From the NCBI RefSeq assembly GCF_900105555.1, contig NZ_FNTZ01000001.1, positions 4,343,001 through 4,407,000 of the forward strand: DNA of 64,000 nt. The letters run 5' to 3'. Shown piece by piece: positions 19,457 to 27,799 of this stretch (positions are counted from its first letter, which is position 1; every line of letters begins with the position of its first letter). The DNA comes from Pseudomonas coleopterorum. Its GTDB lineage: Bacteria > Pseudomonadota > Gammaproteobacteria > Pseudomonadales > Pseudomonadaceae. Position numbers and translations under genes: made by a program. Under the pieces are notes generated by a model. It worked only from the letters and a program-made list of their open reading frames with translations, ran no database searches and was not told where the DNA came from.

Positions 19457-21457
19457 TCAACGCACCAAGTGCAGGAACTGCATGTGCCGTTCGTACTGAT
19501 CGAGGATGTCGTTGATGATCTGCTCCTTGCTGTAGCCGACCAGATCGTAATCCTGGCTGCCTTCGGACAGATGCACCTCGGCTCGATAGTAGCGGCGGTT
19601 CTTGAGCTCCTGATTGCCCATCCCACCACGGGCGAAGGATGGCGTGAAGTAACCGCGCATCTGCACCTGGTAAATGAATGGCCGCTCCTCGCCATGCCCG
19701 ATTTCGAACGTGACATTGTCGTGGCTGGTGTCCTCCTGGGTCACGGCATCCAGGCCCTTCTCGGCGAACGAGGCGGTCACTTCGGCCACTGCCGGGCGCA
19801 CGTGGGTGTCCATGAACCGGTACACCTCGTCACGGGAGGGGAAGCTTACGGCCTGGCTCAGGCGCTGTCGCCAGCCACCGCGCCCAGGTCGCGAGCTGGC
19901 AACCGGGGCCAGCGAATACAACTGGGCGATCTTGCGCTGGCCCTCCATGTGGAACGCCTTGTGGAGCCCCCACATCATCGCCAGCAGGATGATCGAGAAC
20001 GGCAGCGAGGTCAGCACCACCGCCGATTTCAACGAATCAATGCTGCCGGCGAAGAGCAGGCCACTGGTGACCAGCGCCGTCATCGCGCCCCAGAATACCC
20101 GCAGCCATTTCGGACCGTCTTCGTCCGGGTTGCCACCGCGTGCGGACAACGTCGAAAGCACGACAGTGCCCGAGTCGGCCGAGGTGACGAAGAACACGAA
20201 GCTGATGAACACGGTGACCGCGATCACTGTCCGCGCCCAAGGGTAGGTTTCCAGCAGCAGGTAGAGGGTCATCGACGGGTCGGTGATGGCCGACTGGCCG
20301 ATCGCGGCCATGCCGTGATTGATCACCTGGTCGATGGCGCTGTTGCCGAAGATCGACATCCAGGCCAGGGTGAAACCCAGTGGAATCAGCAGCACGCCGA
20401 AGACGAACTCGCGAATGGTGCGTCCCCGCGAGATGCGCGCGATGAACAGCCCCACGAACGGCGACCAGGCAATCCACCAGGCCCAGTAGAACACCGTCCA
20501 GTTGCCCAGCCAGTCGCTGGGTTTGTCATACGCATAAACGTCGAAACTCTTGCTGGGCAGCGCGCCCAGATAGTCGCCGACGTTCTGCACCAGGGTGCTG
20601 AGCAGGTGCTGGGTCGGCCCGGCGAACAGCACGAACAGCAGCAGCGCACAGGCCAGCAGCATGTTGATGTCGGACATCACCCGCACGCCCTTGTCGACGC
20701 CGGAGACCGCCACGAGAATGGCTGCGCCCATCATCAGGGTGATCAGGATCACCTGAACCCATTGGGTATGGGCCACACCGAACAGGTAGTCCAGGCCGGA
20801 ATTGAGGTGCAGGACGCCGAAGCCCATGTCGGCGCCCAGGCCAAAGATGGTAGCGATGATGCCAAAGCCATCCACGGCGTAGCCGATCGGCCCATTGATG
20901 CGCTTGCCGATCAGCGGGTAGAGCGCCGAGCGCAGCGCCAGCGGCAGGTTGTGACGATAGGCGAAATAAGCCAAAGCCATACCGACGAAGGCGAACACGC
21001 CCCAACCGTGCAGCCCCCAATGCAGGAACAGCAGCTGCATGGCTTGGCGCGCGGCCTCCTGGGTGCCCGCCTCGCCCTGCGGCGGTTGTAGCATGTGGGT
21101 CAGCGGTTCGGACACGCAGAAAAAGAACAGGGTGATGCTGATACCGGCGGCGAACAGCATGCCGGCCCAGGACAGGTAGCTGAATTCGGGCTCGTCATGA
21201 TCGGCCCCCAGCTTGATCTTGCCGTAGCCCGACAGCGCGGTCACCACCACGAACACCAGGTACAGGGTCATGGCCAGCATGTAGTACCAGCCAACGGTGT
21301 TGGCCGCCCAGCTCTGCGCGGCCAGCAGCCATTGGCCGGCCGCCTGCGGGAAGGAAATGACGACGATGCCGAAAATCAGAATGAAGCTGGCGGCGAAGTA
21401 GAACACCGGAGGGTTCATGCGCACGTTGCCGCTTGGTGTCGATGAAGATGCACTCAT
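19457..21457 (-). CDS. betT: BCCT-family choline transporter, BetT-like
   Basis: 666-residue inner-membrane carrier for choline (proton-coupled in the BetT type), feeding glycine betaine synthesis for osmoprotection and carbon use. Twelve hydrophobic helices occupy about 1-510. The BCCT signature region is visible as [40 protein letters not shown]. After the membrane part comes the long C-terminal cytosolic tail (about 510-666) that distinguishes BetT from other BCCT carriers and senses osmolarity. The ATG at 21457 is used; a second Met 13 codons on is possible. An operator resembling the BetI box lies at 21553-21570. The betIBA genes themselves are not in this window. Confidence 0.92.
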   Translation of the reverse strand: [666 protein letters not shown]

Positions 21458-21552
21458 GCGTTGTGCACTCCACACGTTCGGAAATGGAAGAAACTGGGCG
21501 TTTTCAGCAAGGGATGGCCTCCTGTTGAACGCGAATCGCGATCCATGGTTTT

Positions 21553-21570
21553 ATTGAACGAGCGTTCAAT
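21553..21570. promoter_or_regulatory. BetI-like operator upstream of betT
   Basis: ATTGAACGAGCGTTCAAT is a perfect 8+2+8 inverted repeat, extended by flanking A/T runs. Its arms resemble known choline-responsive BetI (TetR family) operators. It lies about 96 bp upstream of the betT start, so repression lifted by choline is the likely mode. Pattern seen directly; regulator assignment from family knowledge. Confidence 0.7.
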
Positions 21571-21653
21571 TAAAACACGAGTGATGGGTAGATGGCCAAC
21601 TGATGGGCCAAACGGTCCTGTCGAACAGGCCGCTGGCCGCGCGTCGTGCCGGC

Positions 21654-22592
21654 TTATTTCTGGCCGCTGTCGTGTTGCACCAGATTGGCCTGGGTCAGGT
21701 TGCTGCCGGCGGGCACGGTGCGCGTGAGCCACACGTTGCCGCCGATGGTCGAGCCCTTGCCGATGGTGATGCGACCCAGAATGGTCGCCCCGGCATAGAT
21801 GACCACATCGTCCTCGACGATCGGGTGGCGCGGGTGGCCTTTCTGCAATTGCCCGGACTCGTCCGCCGGGAAGCGCTTGGCGCCCAGAGTGACCTGCTGG
21901 TAGATGCGCACCCGTTCACCGATCACGGCGGTTTCGCCGATCACCACGCCCGTGCCATGGTCGATGAAGAAGCTCGGCCCGATCCGCGCGCCGGGGTGGA
22001 TGTCGATACCGGTCGCCGAATGAGCCAGTTCCGAGCTGATGCGCGCCAGCAACGGCAGGCCGGCCAGATACAGATGGTGAGCCAGACGATGATGAATCAC
22101 CGCCAGCACGCCGGGGTAGCAGAGCAGCACCTCATCGACGCTGCGCGCTGCCGGATCGCCGTGGTAGGCCGCCAGCACATCGGTATCGAGCAACCGCCGC
22201 AGGCCCGGCAGAGCGGCGGCGAAACCCTGAATCAGCTCCAACGCCTTGGCGTCGACGGCTGGCAAGTCGCAGTCACCGTTGCGCGCTGCGTAGCGCAACT
22301 CCAGGCGAGCCTGGGTCAGCAGCTCGTTGAGCGCGGCGTCCAGGGTGTGGCCGACGTAGAAATCTTCGCTTTCCTCGCGCAGGTCCACCGGCCCCAGGCG
22401 CATCGGGAACAACGCACCGCACAACTGTTCGAGCACCTGGGCCATGGCCTCGCGCGAAGGCAGCTCGCGACCGCCCTGCATGCCGCAGCTGCGCCCGTTC
22501 TGCCGACGCCAATCGGACCGCGCCTCATGCAACTGGCCGACGATGGACTGTAACTGCCAATGGCCTTTGCGTGCCTGAGGAATGTCGTTCAC
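21654..22592 (-). CDS. epsC: Serine O-acetyltransferase, EpsC type
   Basis: 312-residue hexapeptide-repeat acyltransferase making O-acetylserine from serine and acetyl-CoA, the entry to cysteine synthesis. The left-handed beta-helix occupies the C-terminal third (about 185-300): FFIDHGTGVVIGETAVIGERVRIYQQVTLGAK, then VVIYAGATILGRITIGKGSTIGGNVWL. The long N-terminal helical region matches the EpsC subfamily rather than short CysE. The start is GTG at 22592 with an AGGA ribosome site; no ATG fits. It is divergent from the cystine importer tcyJLN over 240 bp, which suggests shared sulfur-dependent control. Confidence 0.9.
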   Translation of the reverse strand: MNDIPQARKGHWQLQSIVGQLHEARSDWRRQNGRSCGMQGGRELPSREAMAQVLEQLCGALFPMRLGPVDLREESEDFYVGHTLDAALNELLTQARLELRYAARNGDCDLPAVDAKALELIQGFAAALPGLRRLLDTDVLAAYHGDPAARSVDEVLLCYPGVLAVIHHRLAHHLYLAGLPLLARISSELAHSATGIDIHPGARIGPSFFIDHGTGVVIGETAVIGERVRIYQQVTLGAKRFPADESGQLQKGHPRHPIVEDDVVIYAGATILGRITIGKGSTIGGNVWLTRTVPAGSNLTQANLVQHDSGQK

Positions 22593-22744
22593 GGTTATGT
22601 CCTGCCCTGTGCGAAAACAGCGATGGCCGCCGATAGGCGCCCACCATACGGGAAAAATCCTGGCACCAAAAAGAACGCTTTGGATCGATCGTGGAGCATC
22701 TGAACATAAGCCGGGGTCATACGTTCCGTGGCTACCGTTGGGAC

Positions 22745-22773
22745 TTGTGGGCCAGCGTGGCGGTGCCTATAGT
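22745..22773 (+). promoter_or_regulatory. Probable sigma-70 promoter of tcyJLN
   Basis: TTGTGG at 22745-22750 and TATAGT at 22768-22773 are separated by exactly 17 bp, giving a good sigma-70 match. The start point would be near 22780, about 50 bp before the tcyJ ATG. Confidence 0.5.
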
Positions 22774-22832
22774 CCTGTTTTCCGATCGCTCCCCTCCTTC
22801 ATCACGATCATCCATTACAACAAGGATTCGCC

Positions 22833-23624
22833 ATGAATTTTCCCGCATTGCGCAAACACCTGCTGATCGCCGGTCTGGTTCTGGGCAGCTCGCTGCTGGG
22901 CCAGGCGGTCGCCGGCGAACAGTTGCAGAAGATCAAGGACGCCGGTGTCATCAACGTCGGCCTGGAGGGTACCTATCCACCGTTCAGTTTCGTCGATGAA
23001 AACGGCAAGCTGACCGGTTTCGAAGTGCAGCTTTCCGAGGCGTTGGCCAAGGAGCTGGGCGTCAAGGTCAAACTGCAGGCGACCCCGTGGGCCGGCATCC
23101 TCGCGGCGCTGGATTCCAAGCGTCTGGACATCGTGGTCAATCAGGTGACCATCTCCGAGGAGCGCAGGAAGAAGTACGACTTCTCCACGCCCTACACCAT
23201 TTCGGGTATCCAGGCGGTGGTCGCCAAGAAGAACGCCGACAGCATCAAGCAGGCGTCGGACCTGGGGGGCAAGAAAGTCGGCATGGGCCTGGGCACCAAC
23301 TACGAGCAGTGGCTCAAGGACAACGTGCCGAGCGCCATCGTGAAGACCTATGACGATGACCCCACCAAGTACCAGGACCTGCGCGTCGGCCGCATCGATG
23401 CCATCCTGGTGGATCGCCTGGCGGCCTTCGACCTGATCAACAAGACCAACGAGACCCTGGCCCTGGCTGGCGACGCCTTCTCGCGGCAGGAATCAGGGAT
23501 CGCCGTGCGCAAGGGCGAACCGGAGCTGCTCAAGGCCATCGACGACGCTCTGGAGAAACTGCGCAAGGACGGCACCCTGGCCAAGCTCTCCAAGCAATGG
23601 TTCAGCGCTGACGTCACCCAATGA
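22833..23624 (+). CDS. tcyJ: Cystine ABC transporter, periplasmic binding protein
   Basis: 263-residue solute-binding protein of the polar-amino-acid family (SBP_bac_3), with signal peptide to about residue 28 (LLIAGLVLGSSLLGQAVAG). Conserved lobes: INVGLEGTYPPFSFVDENGKLTGFEVQLSEAL and RLDIVVNQVTISEERRKKYDFSTPY. Closest in pattern to FliY/TcyJ, which binds L-cystine in the periplasm. First gene of a three-gene operon; its stop overlaps the start of tcyL (ATGA). Upstream and divergent is epsC, so this operon and cysteine synthesis share a control region. Confidence 0.9.
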   Translation: MNFPALRKHLLIAGLVLGSSLLGQAVAGEQLQKIKDAGVINVGLEGTYPPFSFVDENGKLTGFEVQLSEALAKELGVKVKLQATPWAGILAALDSKRLDIVVNQVTISEERRKKYDFSTPYTISGIQAVVAKKNADSIKQASDLGGKKVGMGLGTNYEQWLKDNVPSAIVKTYDDDPTKYQDLRVGRIDAILVDRLAAFDLINKTNETLALAGDAFSRQESGIAVRKGEPELLKAIDDALEKLRKDGTLAKLSKQWFSADVTQ

Positions 23625-24289
23625 TCGAGAGCAGCCTGCAGCTGATGCTCGATTCGGCGCCTTTTCTGCTCAAGGGCGCCTACTACACGATATTTCTCAG
23701 CCTGGGCGGCATGTTCTTCGGCTTGCTGCTGGGTTTCGGCCTGGCGCTCATGCGCCTGTCCAGAAGCCGGCTGCTGAGCTGGCCGGCGCGGGTCTACGTG
23801 TCGTTCTTCCGCGGCACGCCGTTGCTGGTCCAGCTGTTCGTGATCTATTACGGCCTGCCCCAGGTCGGTATCGAGCTGGACCCACTGTCGGCGGCGCTGA
23901 TCGGGTTCTCCCTGAACATGGCAGCCTATGCCTGTGAAATCCTGCGCGCAGCGATCGCATCCATCGAGCGCGGCCAGTGGGAAGCGGCCGCCAGCATCGG
24001 CATGACCCGCGCCCAGACTTTGCGCCGAGCCATCCTGCCGCAGGCCATGCGCACCGCCCTGCCGCCGCTGGGCAACAGCTTCATTTCGCTGGTCAAGGAC
24101 ACGGCGCTGGCCGCGACCATCCAGGTGCCGGAGCTGTTCCGTCAGGCGCAGTTGATCACGGCACGCACGTTCGAAATCTTTACCATGTACCTGGCGGCCG
24201 CATTGATCTACTGGCTGTTGGCAAGCCTTCTGGCGCACCTGCAGAATCATCTGGAACGGCGGGTCAACCGCCACGACCAAGAGGCGTGA
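23621..24289 (+). CDS. tcyL: Cystine ABC transporter, permease
   Basis: 222-residue inner-membrane permease of the His/Glu/Gln/Arg/opine type. Five hydrophobic helices are visible, with the EAA loop EAAASIGMTRAQTLRRAILPQAMRTALPPL at about 117-146 that contacts the ATPase. Overlaps tcyJ by four bases and ends 4 bp before tcyN. YecS/TcyL-like in length and position. Confidence 0.9.
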   Translation: MIESSLQLMLDSAPFLLKGAYYTIFLSLGGMFFGLLLGFGLALMRLSRSRLLSWPARVYVSFFRGTPLLVQLFVIYYGLPQVGIELDPLSAALIGFSLNMAAYACEILRAAIASIERGQWEAAASIGMTRAQTLRRAILPQAMRTALPPLGNSFISLVKDTALAATIQVPELFRQAQLITARTFEIFTMYLAAALIYWLLASLLAHLQNHLERRVNRHDQEA

Positions 24290-24293
24290 AGCA

Positions 24294-25043
24294 ATGATCG
24301 TGGTAAAGGGCCTGACCAAGCAGTTCAATGGTCACACGGTGCTCAAGGGCATCGATCTGGAAATCGCTGCCGGCGAAGTAGTGGCCATCATCGGCCCCAG
24401 CGGTTCGGGCAAGACGACCTTCCTGCGCTGCCTGAACCTGCTGGAAACACCCACCAGCGGCCGCATCCGCGTGGGCGACATCGAAATCGACGGTGCCCGT
24501 GTGGCACAGCAGCAAGGCTTGATTCGCGAGCTGCGCCAGCAGGTGGGTTTCGTCTTCCAGAACTTCAACCTGTTCCCCCATCGCACGGCATTGGAAAACG
24601 TCATCGAAGGGCCGGTAGTGGTCAAGAAAACGGCCATGGCCGAGGCGGTCGAGCTGGGTCGCAGCCTGTTGGCGAAGGTGGGCCTGGCCGGCAAGGAGGA
24701 CGCCTATCCGAGACGGCTGTCGGGGGGCCAGCAGCAGCGCGTGGCGATCGCCCGGGCACTGGCCATGCAGCCGCAGGTGATCCTGTTCGACGAGCCGACT
24801 TCGGCGCTCGATCCGGAACTGGTCGGCGAGGTGCTGGCGACCATTCGAGGCCTGGCGCAGGAACGGCGGACCATGGTCATCGTCACCCACGAGATGCAGT
24901 TCGCCCGGGACGTGGCCAACCGCGTGGTGTTCTTCGACCAAGGCGTGATCGTGGAGCAGGGTCCGGCCCGTGAGCTGTTCGCCAACCCGCAGCAGGCCCG
25001 GACCCGGCAGTTTCTCGATAAATTCCTGCACCCCGAGCGGTAG
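24294..25043 (+). CDS. tcyN: Cystine ABC transporter, ATP-binding protein
   Basis: 249-residue ABC ATPase with Walker [11 protein letters not shown] (about 35-44), Q loop VFQNFNLFPH, signature LSGGQQQRVAIARAL, Walker B VILFDEPTSALD and switch HEMQF. It is the third gene of the tcyJLN operon and energises cystine uptake. It converges with a minus-strand YjiK-like gene after 6 bp, without an obvious terminator. Confidence 0.92.
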   Translation: MIVVKGLTKQFNGHTVLKGIDLEIAAGEVVAIIGPSGSGKTTFLRCLNLLETPTSGRIRVGDIEIDGARVAQQQGLIRELRQQVGFVFQNFNLFPHRTALENVIEGPVVVKKTAMAEAVELGRSLLAKVGLAGKEDAYPRRLSGGQQQRVAIARALAMQPQVILFDEPTSALDPELVGEVLATIRGLAQERRTMVIVTHEMQFARDVANRVVFFDQGVIVEQGPARELFANPQQARTRQFLDKFLHPER

Positions 25044-25049
25044 TACCGC

Positions 25050-25958
25050 TCAGGGTTTGCGGAACACGTAGAACAGGTTCGGTTCGCTGACCATGTACAG
25101 GTTGCCATCGTCGTCCATGGCGATGCCTTCGGGCTGCGGCACGCTCTTGCTCAAACCCTGGTGGCCTTTGCGCAGCGACATGGTGCTCAGGGGCCGCCCC
25201 TGCACGTCCAGTTCGACCACCAGCAGCGATTCGTCCGAGAGTGCCAGCAGGTGACCACTGCGTTCGTCGTACTGCAGGCTGGAAAGATCACGCACGAACA
25301 GCCCGGCATCGCGCCGACGGTCCTGGGTGACCTGCACGTCCAGCGGCTTGTCGCTCACCCCCCGTGGAAAGCCCTGAGCCTCGTAGATCAGCATGGGGTC
25401 ACGCTCGCGCGCCACGAACAGGCGCTTGCCGGCCGAATCGTAGGCCAGCCCTTCGAAACCCTTGTTGCTGCGGCCGCCGAAGTTGAGGCTCAACTGCTCG
25501 GCGTGCTGAGCATCGAGGATCTGCGTGGTGTCGTCGATGTTGATCTTGATCAGGCGTTGCTGGCGCTCGTCGGTAATCACGTAGACACCGGGGCTGATGT
25601 ACTCGACCGCTTCCGGATCACCGAACCCGACCAGCTCGATCCGCCGCAGGATGGTGCCCTGCAGCGACAGTTCGATCAGCTCGGAGCGCTGGTTGGTGAC
25701 GGTGAACAAGGTCTTGCGCGATGGGTCGAAGGTGAGCGCCGAAATGTCGTCGTCCAGGCCTTCGATCACCTTGGCCTCGATGTCCACCTGATAGCTGTCC
25801 AGATCGATGGCGCCCGGCAGCGGCCCGCCGAGCCATCGCTCGACGTTGAAACTGGCGCGTTCGAGCCAGCGAAAGTGATGCAGTGCGGCAAAGGCGCAGA
25901 TCAGGGCGATCAAGGCCGCGATCAGCAGCAGGTGAACGGGTCGGACGAAGAAACGCAT
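25050..25958 (-). CDS. YjiK / SdiA-regulated family protein, copy 1
   Basis: 302 residues: an N-terminal membrane anchor (about 9-28, LLLIAALIALICAFAALHHF) followed by a repeat-rich domain expected to form a beta-propeller in the periplasm. The family is called SdiA-regulated (YjiK) after the E. coli member. Repeating segments such as DDDISALTFDPSRKTLFTVTN and NKGFEGLAYDSAGKRLFVARE mark propeller blades with calcium-like acidic loops. The C-terminus EGIAMDDDGNLYMVSEPNLFYVFRK is shared almost word for word with the next gene, so the two are tandem paralogs. No function is established. Confidence 0.8.
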   Translation of the reverse strand: MRFFVRPVHLLLIAALIALICAFAALHHFRWLERASFNVERWLGGPLPGAIDLDSYQVDIEAKVIEGLDDDISALTFDPSRKTLFTVTNQRSELIELSLQGTILRRIELVGFGDPEAVEYISPGVYVITDERQQRLIKINIDDTTQILDAQHAEQLSLNFGGRSNKGFEGLAYDSAGKRLFVARERDPMLIYEAQGFPRGVSDKPLDVQVTQDRRRDAGLFVRDLSSLQYDERSGHLLALSDESLLVVELDVQGRPLSTMSLRKGHQGLSKSVPQPEGIAMDDDGNLYMVSEPNLFYVFRKP

Positions 25959-26083
25959 TGCGTCGGGCTCTTGAATGAAGTGTGCGCATCAAACCATTAA
26001 ATGATGAAGCCAAGCTTAAGTTTCTACGGATAATCGTGTGGGAAATTTCCCTTACTTCACAGCTCTACACTGCATGTTCAGGC

Positions 26084-26995
26084 TTAGTGTTTGCGCAATA
26101 CGTAGAACAGATTCGGCTCGCTCACCAGATAGAGGGTGCCCTCGTCATCGATGGTCACGCCCTCAGCGCGCGGGATGGTGTCCTTGAGACCATTCATGCC
26201 GCCCAGCAAGGTCATGAAGCTCCACTGCTTGCCCGTTTCGTCGTATTCCATCAGCAGGTGCGAGTCGGCCGACAGCAGCAGACGGTGACCGGTACGCGGA
26301 TCCACCGCCACCGCCGAGAGATTGCGCATGTCCAGGTCGGGCGCATCAAGGCGTTGTTTCTCTCCAGTCGGCTGCCCATCGCTGCCCAGTTTCAGCGAGA
26401 AGAGTGCCGGTGGTCGCTCTTCACCCAGCAGCAGGCGCTGATTGCGCGGATCCCAGGCCAACGCTTCGAACGCCTTGTTCTGTTCAACCGACGGGCCAAG
26501 GTCGAAAGGTGTGAAGTCGGCGATGTTCAGCTCGCGGGTAGTGGGGTCTACCTTGACCACGGTCAGTTGGTGCTGACGCTCGTCAACGATTGCCAGGCGT
26601 CCGTCGGGCAGCGTGGCAACGGCTTCCGGATTGCTCCAACCGTTGAGCGGCATCTTGCGCAACACGTCGCCCTGCAGGCTCAGTTCGACCAGGTAGGGAT
26701 TCTTGCCCATGACCGCGAACAGCGTGCGGGTGCCGGGGTGATAGGTGATATCCGAAGCCTCGTCACCTTCCATGCCGGGCAAGTGCTTGCCGTCGATCAC
26801 GGCCTTGTAGTCGGGCAACCAGACGCTGGCCTTGCGCTGTGCGCTGCTCTGCGTCCACTCCTTCACCCACAGCTCGGCCCGGTCGTCCCAGTGCAGGACC
26901 ACGGCGACGATGTAGCCGATCAGCAGCACCAGCAGGCTCCACAGGTACCAACGTTTATACAGGGGGCGAGATGAATGCAGCGCGGCGCGGACCAT
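26084..26995 (-). CDS. YjiK / SdiA-regulated family protein, copy 2
   Basis: 303 residues with an N-terminal transmembrane anchor (about 16-33, WYLWSLLVLLIGYIVAVV) and the same propeller-like body as its downstream neighbour: EASDITYHPGTRTLFAVMGKNPYLVELSLQGDVLRK, AFEALAWDPRNQRLLLGEE, and the shared ending EGVTIDDEGTLYLVSEPNLFYVLRK. The two copies lie head to tail 125 bp apart and are about the same length, pointing to an old duplication. A surface or periplasmic role is inference; the ligand is unknown. Confidence 0.8.
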   Translation of the reverse strand: MVRAALHSSRPLYKRWYLWSLLVLLIGYIVAVVLHWDDRAELWVKEWTQSSAQRKASVWLPDYKAVIDGKHLPGMEGDEASDITYHPGTRTLFAVMGKNPYLVELSLQGDVLRKMPLNGWSNPEAVATLPDGRLAIVDERQHQLTVVKVDPTTRELNIADFTPFDLGPSVEQNKAFEALAWDPRNQRLLLGEERPPALFSLKLGSDGQPTGEKQRLDAPDLDMRNLSAVAVDPRTGHRLLLSADSHLLMEYDETGKQWSFMTLLGGMNGLKDTIPRAEGVTIDDEGTLYLVSEPNLFYVLRKH

Positions 26996-27105
26996 GGAGT
27001 ACCCTTGCTGGAGATGGATTCATACGGGCACATCTGGACGATGCACCCACTGGGGTGGGGGCATTATCCAGATCGAATGTAAAAAAAAAGTGAGGCGCGG
27101 CGCGA

Positions 27106-27771
27106 CTACTGAACGCGGCTTTCGAAGCGGCTGACACCCGGCAGTTCCAGCACGATATCCGCGCCGACTTCGAGCGGACCGACCCCGGCCGGGGTGCCGG
27201 TGAGAATGACGTCGCCGGCCTGCAGCGAGAAGCATCCGGCCATGTATTGGATCATTGGTACGATGGGGTTGAGCATCAGACTGCTGTTGCCATCCTGGCG
27301 CACTTCGCCGTCGATGGTCAGGCGTATCGGGATGTCGGTAAGGTCCGGGAAGCTGGCAGCCGAGACGAACGGTGCGATCACCGCGGCGCCGTCGAACGAC
27401 TTGGCGATCTCCCACGGCAGGCCTTTCTCGCGCAGGCGTGACTGCACGTCGCGCAAGGTCAGGTCCAGCGCCGGGGCGAAACCGGAGATGGCGTCGATGA
27501 CTTCCTCGACACTGGGCCGAGTGCTCAGGGACTTGCCCAGCAGCACCGCGATCTCGGCCTCGTAGTGCACCGCGCCACGGTCGGTCGGGATGCTGAAGGT
27601 TTCCTGCAATGGCACCACGCAGCTGCTGGGCTTGATGAACAGCAGCGGCTCGGTCGGGATCGGGTTGTCCAGCTCCTTGGCGTGCTCGGCGTAGTTGCGG
27701 CCGATGCACACCACCTTGCCCAGCGGGAAGTGAATACGGGTGCCATCGATGTACTGGTGCTGGTAGCTCAT
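27106..27771 (-). CDS. Fumarylacetoacetate hydrolase (FAH) family enzyme
   Basis: 221-residue single-domain FAH-family protein, close in form to YcgM/FAHD1. Seen: KVVCIGRNYAEHAKELDNPIPTEPLLFIKPSS near the N-terminus, the metal-ligand segment HYEAEIAVLLGK, and the C-terminal GDVILTGTPAGVGPLEVGADI. Such enzymes act on acylpyruvates, fumarylpyruvate or oxaloacetate (decarboxylase or tautomerase activities). The exact substrate is undecided. It is followed on the same strand, 28 bp from its start, by the D-2-hydroxyglutarate dehydrogenase gene just upstream, so the two are probably co-transcribed. Confidence 0.85.
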   Translation of the reverse strand: MSYQHQYIDGTRIHFPLGKVVCIGRNYAEHAKELDNPIPTEPLLFIKPSSCVVPLQETFSIPTDRGAVHYEAEIAVLLGKSLSTRPSVEEVIDAISGFAPALDLTLRDVQSRLREKGLPWEIAKSFDGAAVIAPFVSAASFPDLTDIPIRLTIDGEVRQDGNSSLMLNPIVPMIQYMAGCFSLQAGDVILTGTPAGVGPLEVGADIVLELPGVSRFESRVQ

Positions 27772-27799
27772 TGCTCGAACCTCTGCTCAGATGAACGCA

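Noticed and set aside
19457..21457. Glycine betaine transporter BetP/OpuD instead of BetT
   Set aside because: The long C-terminal tail and the BetI-like operator fit the choline-type BetT better, although substrate is not proved by sequence.
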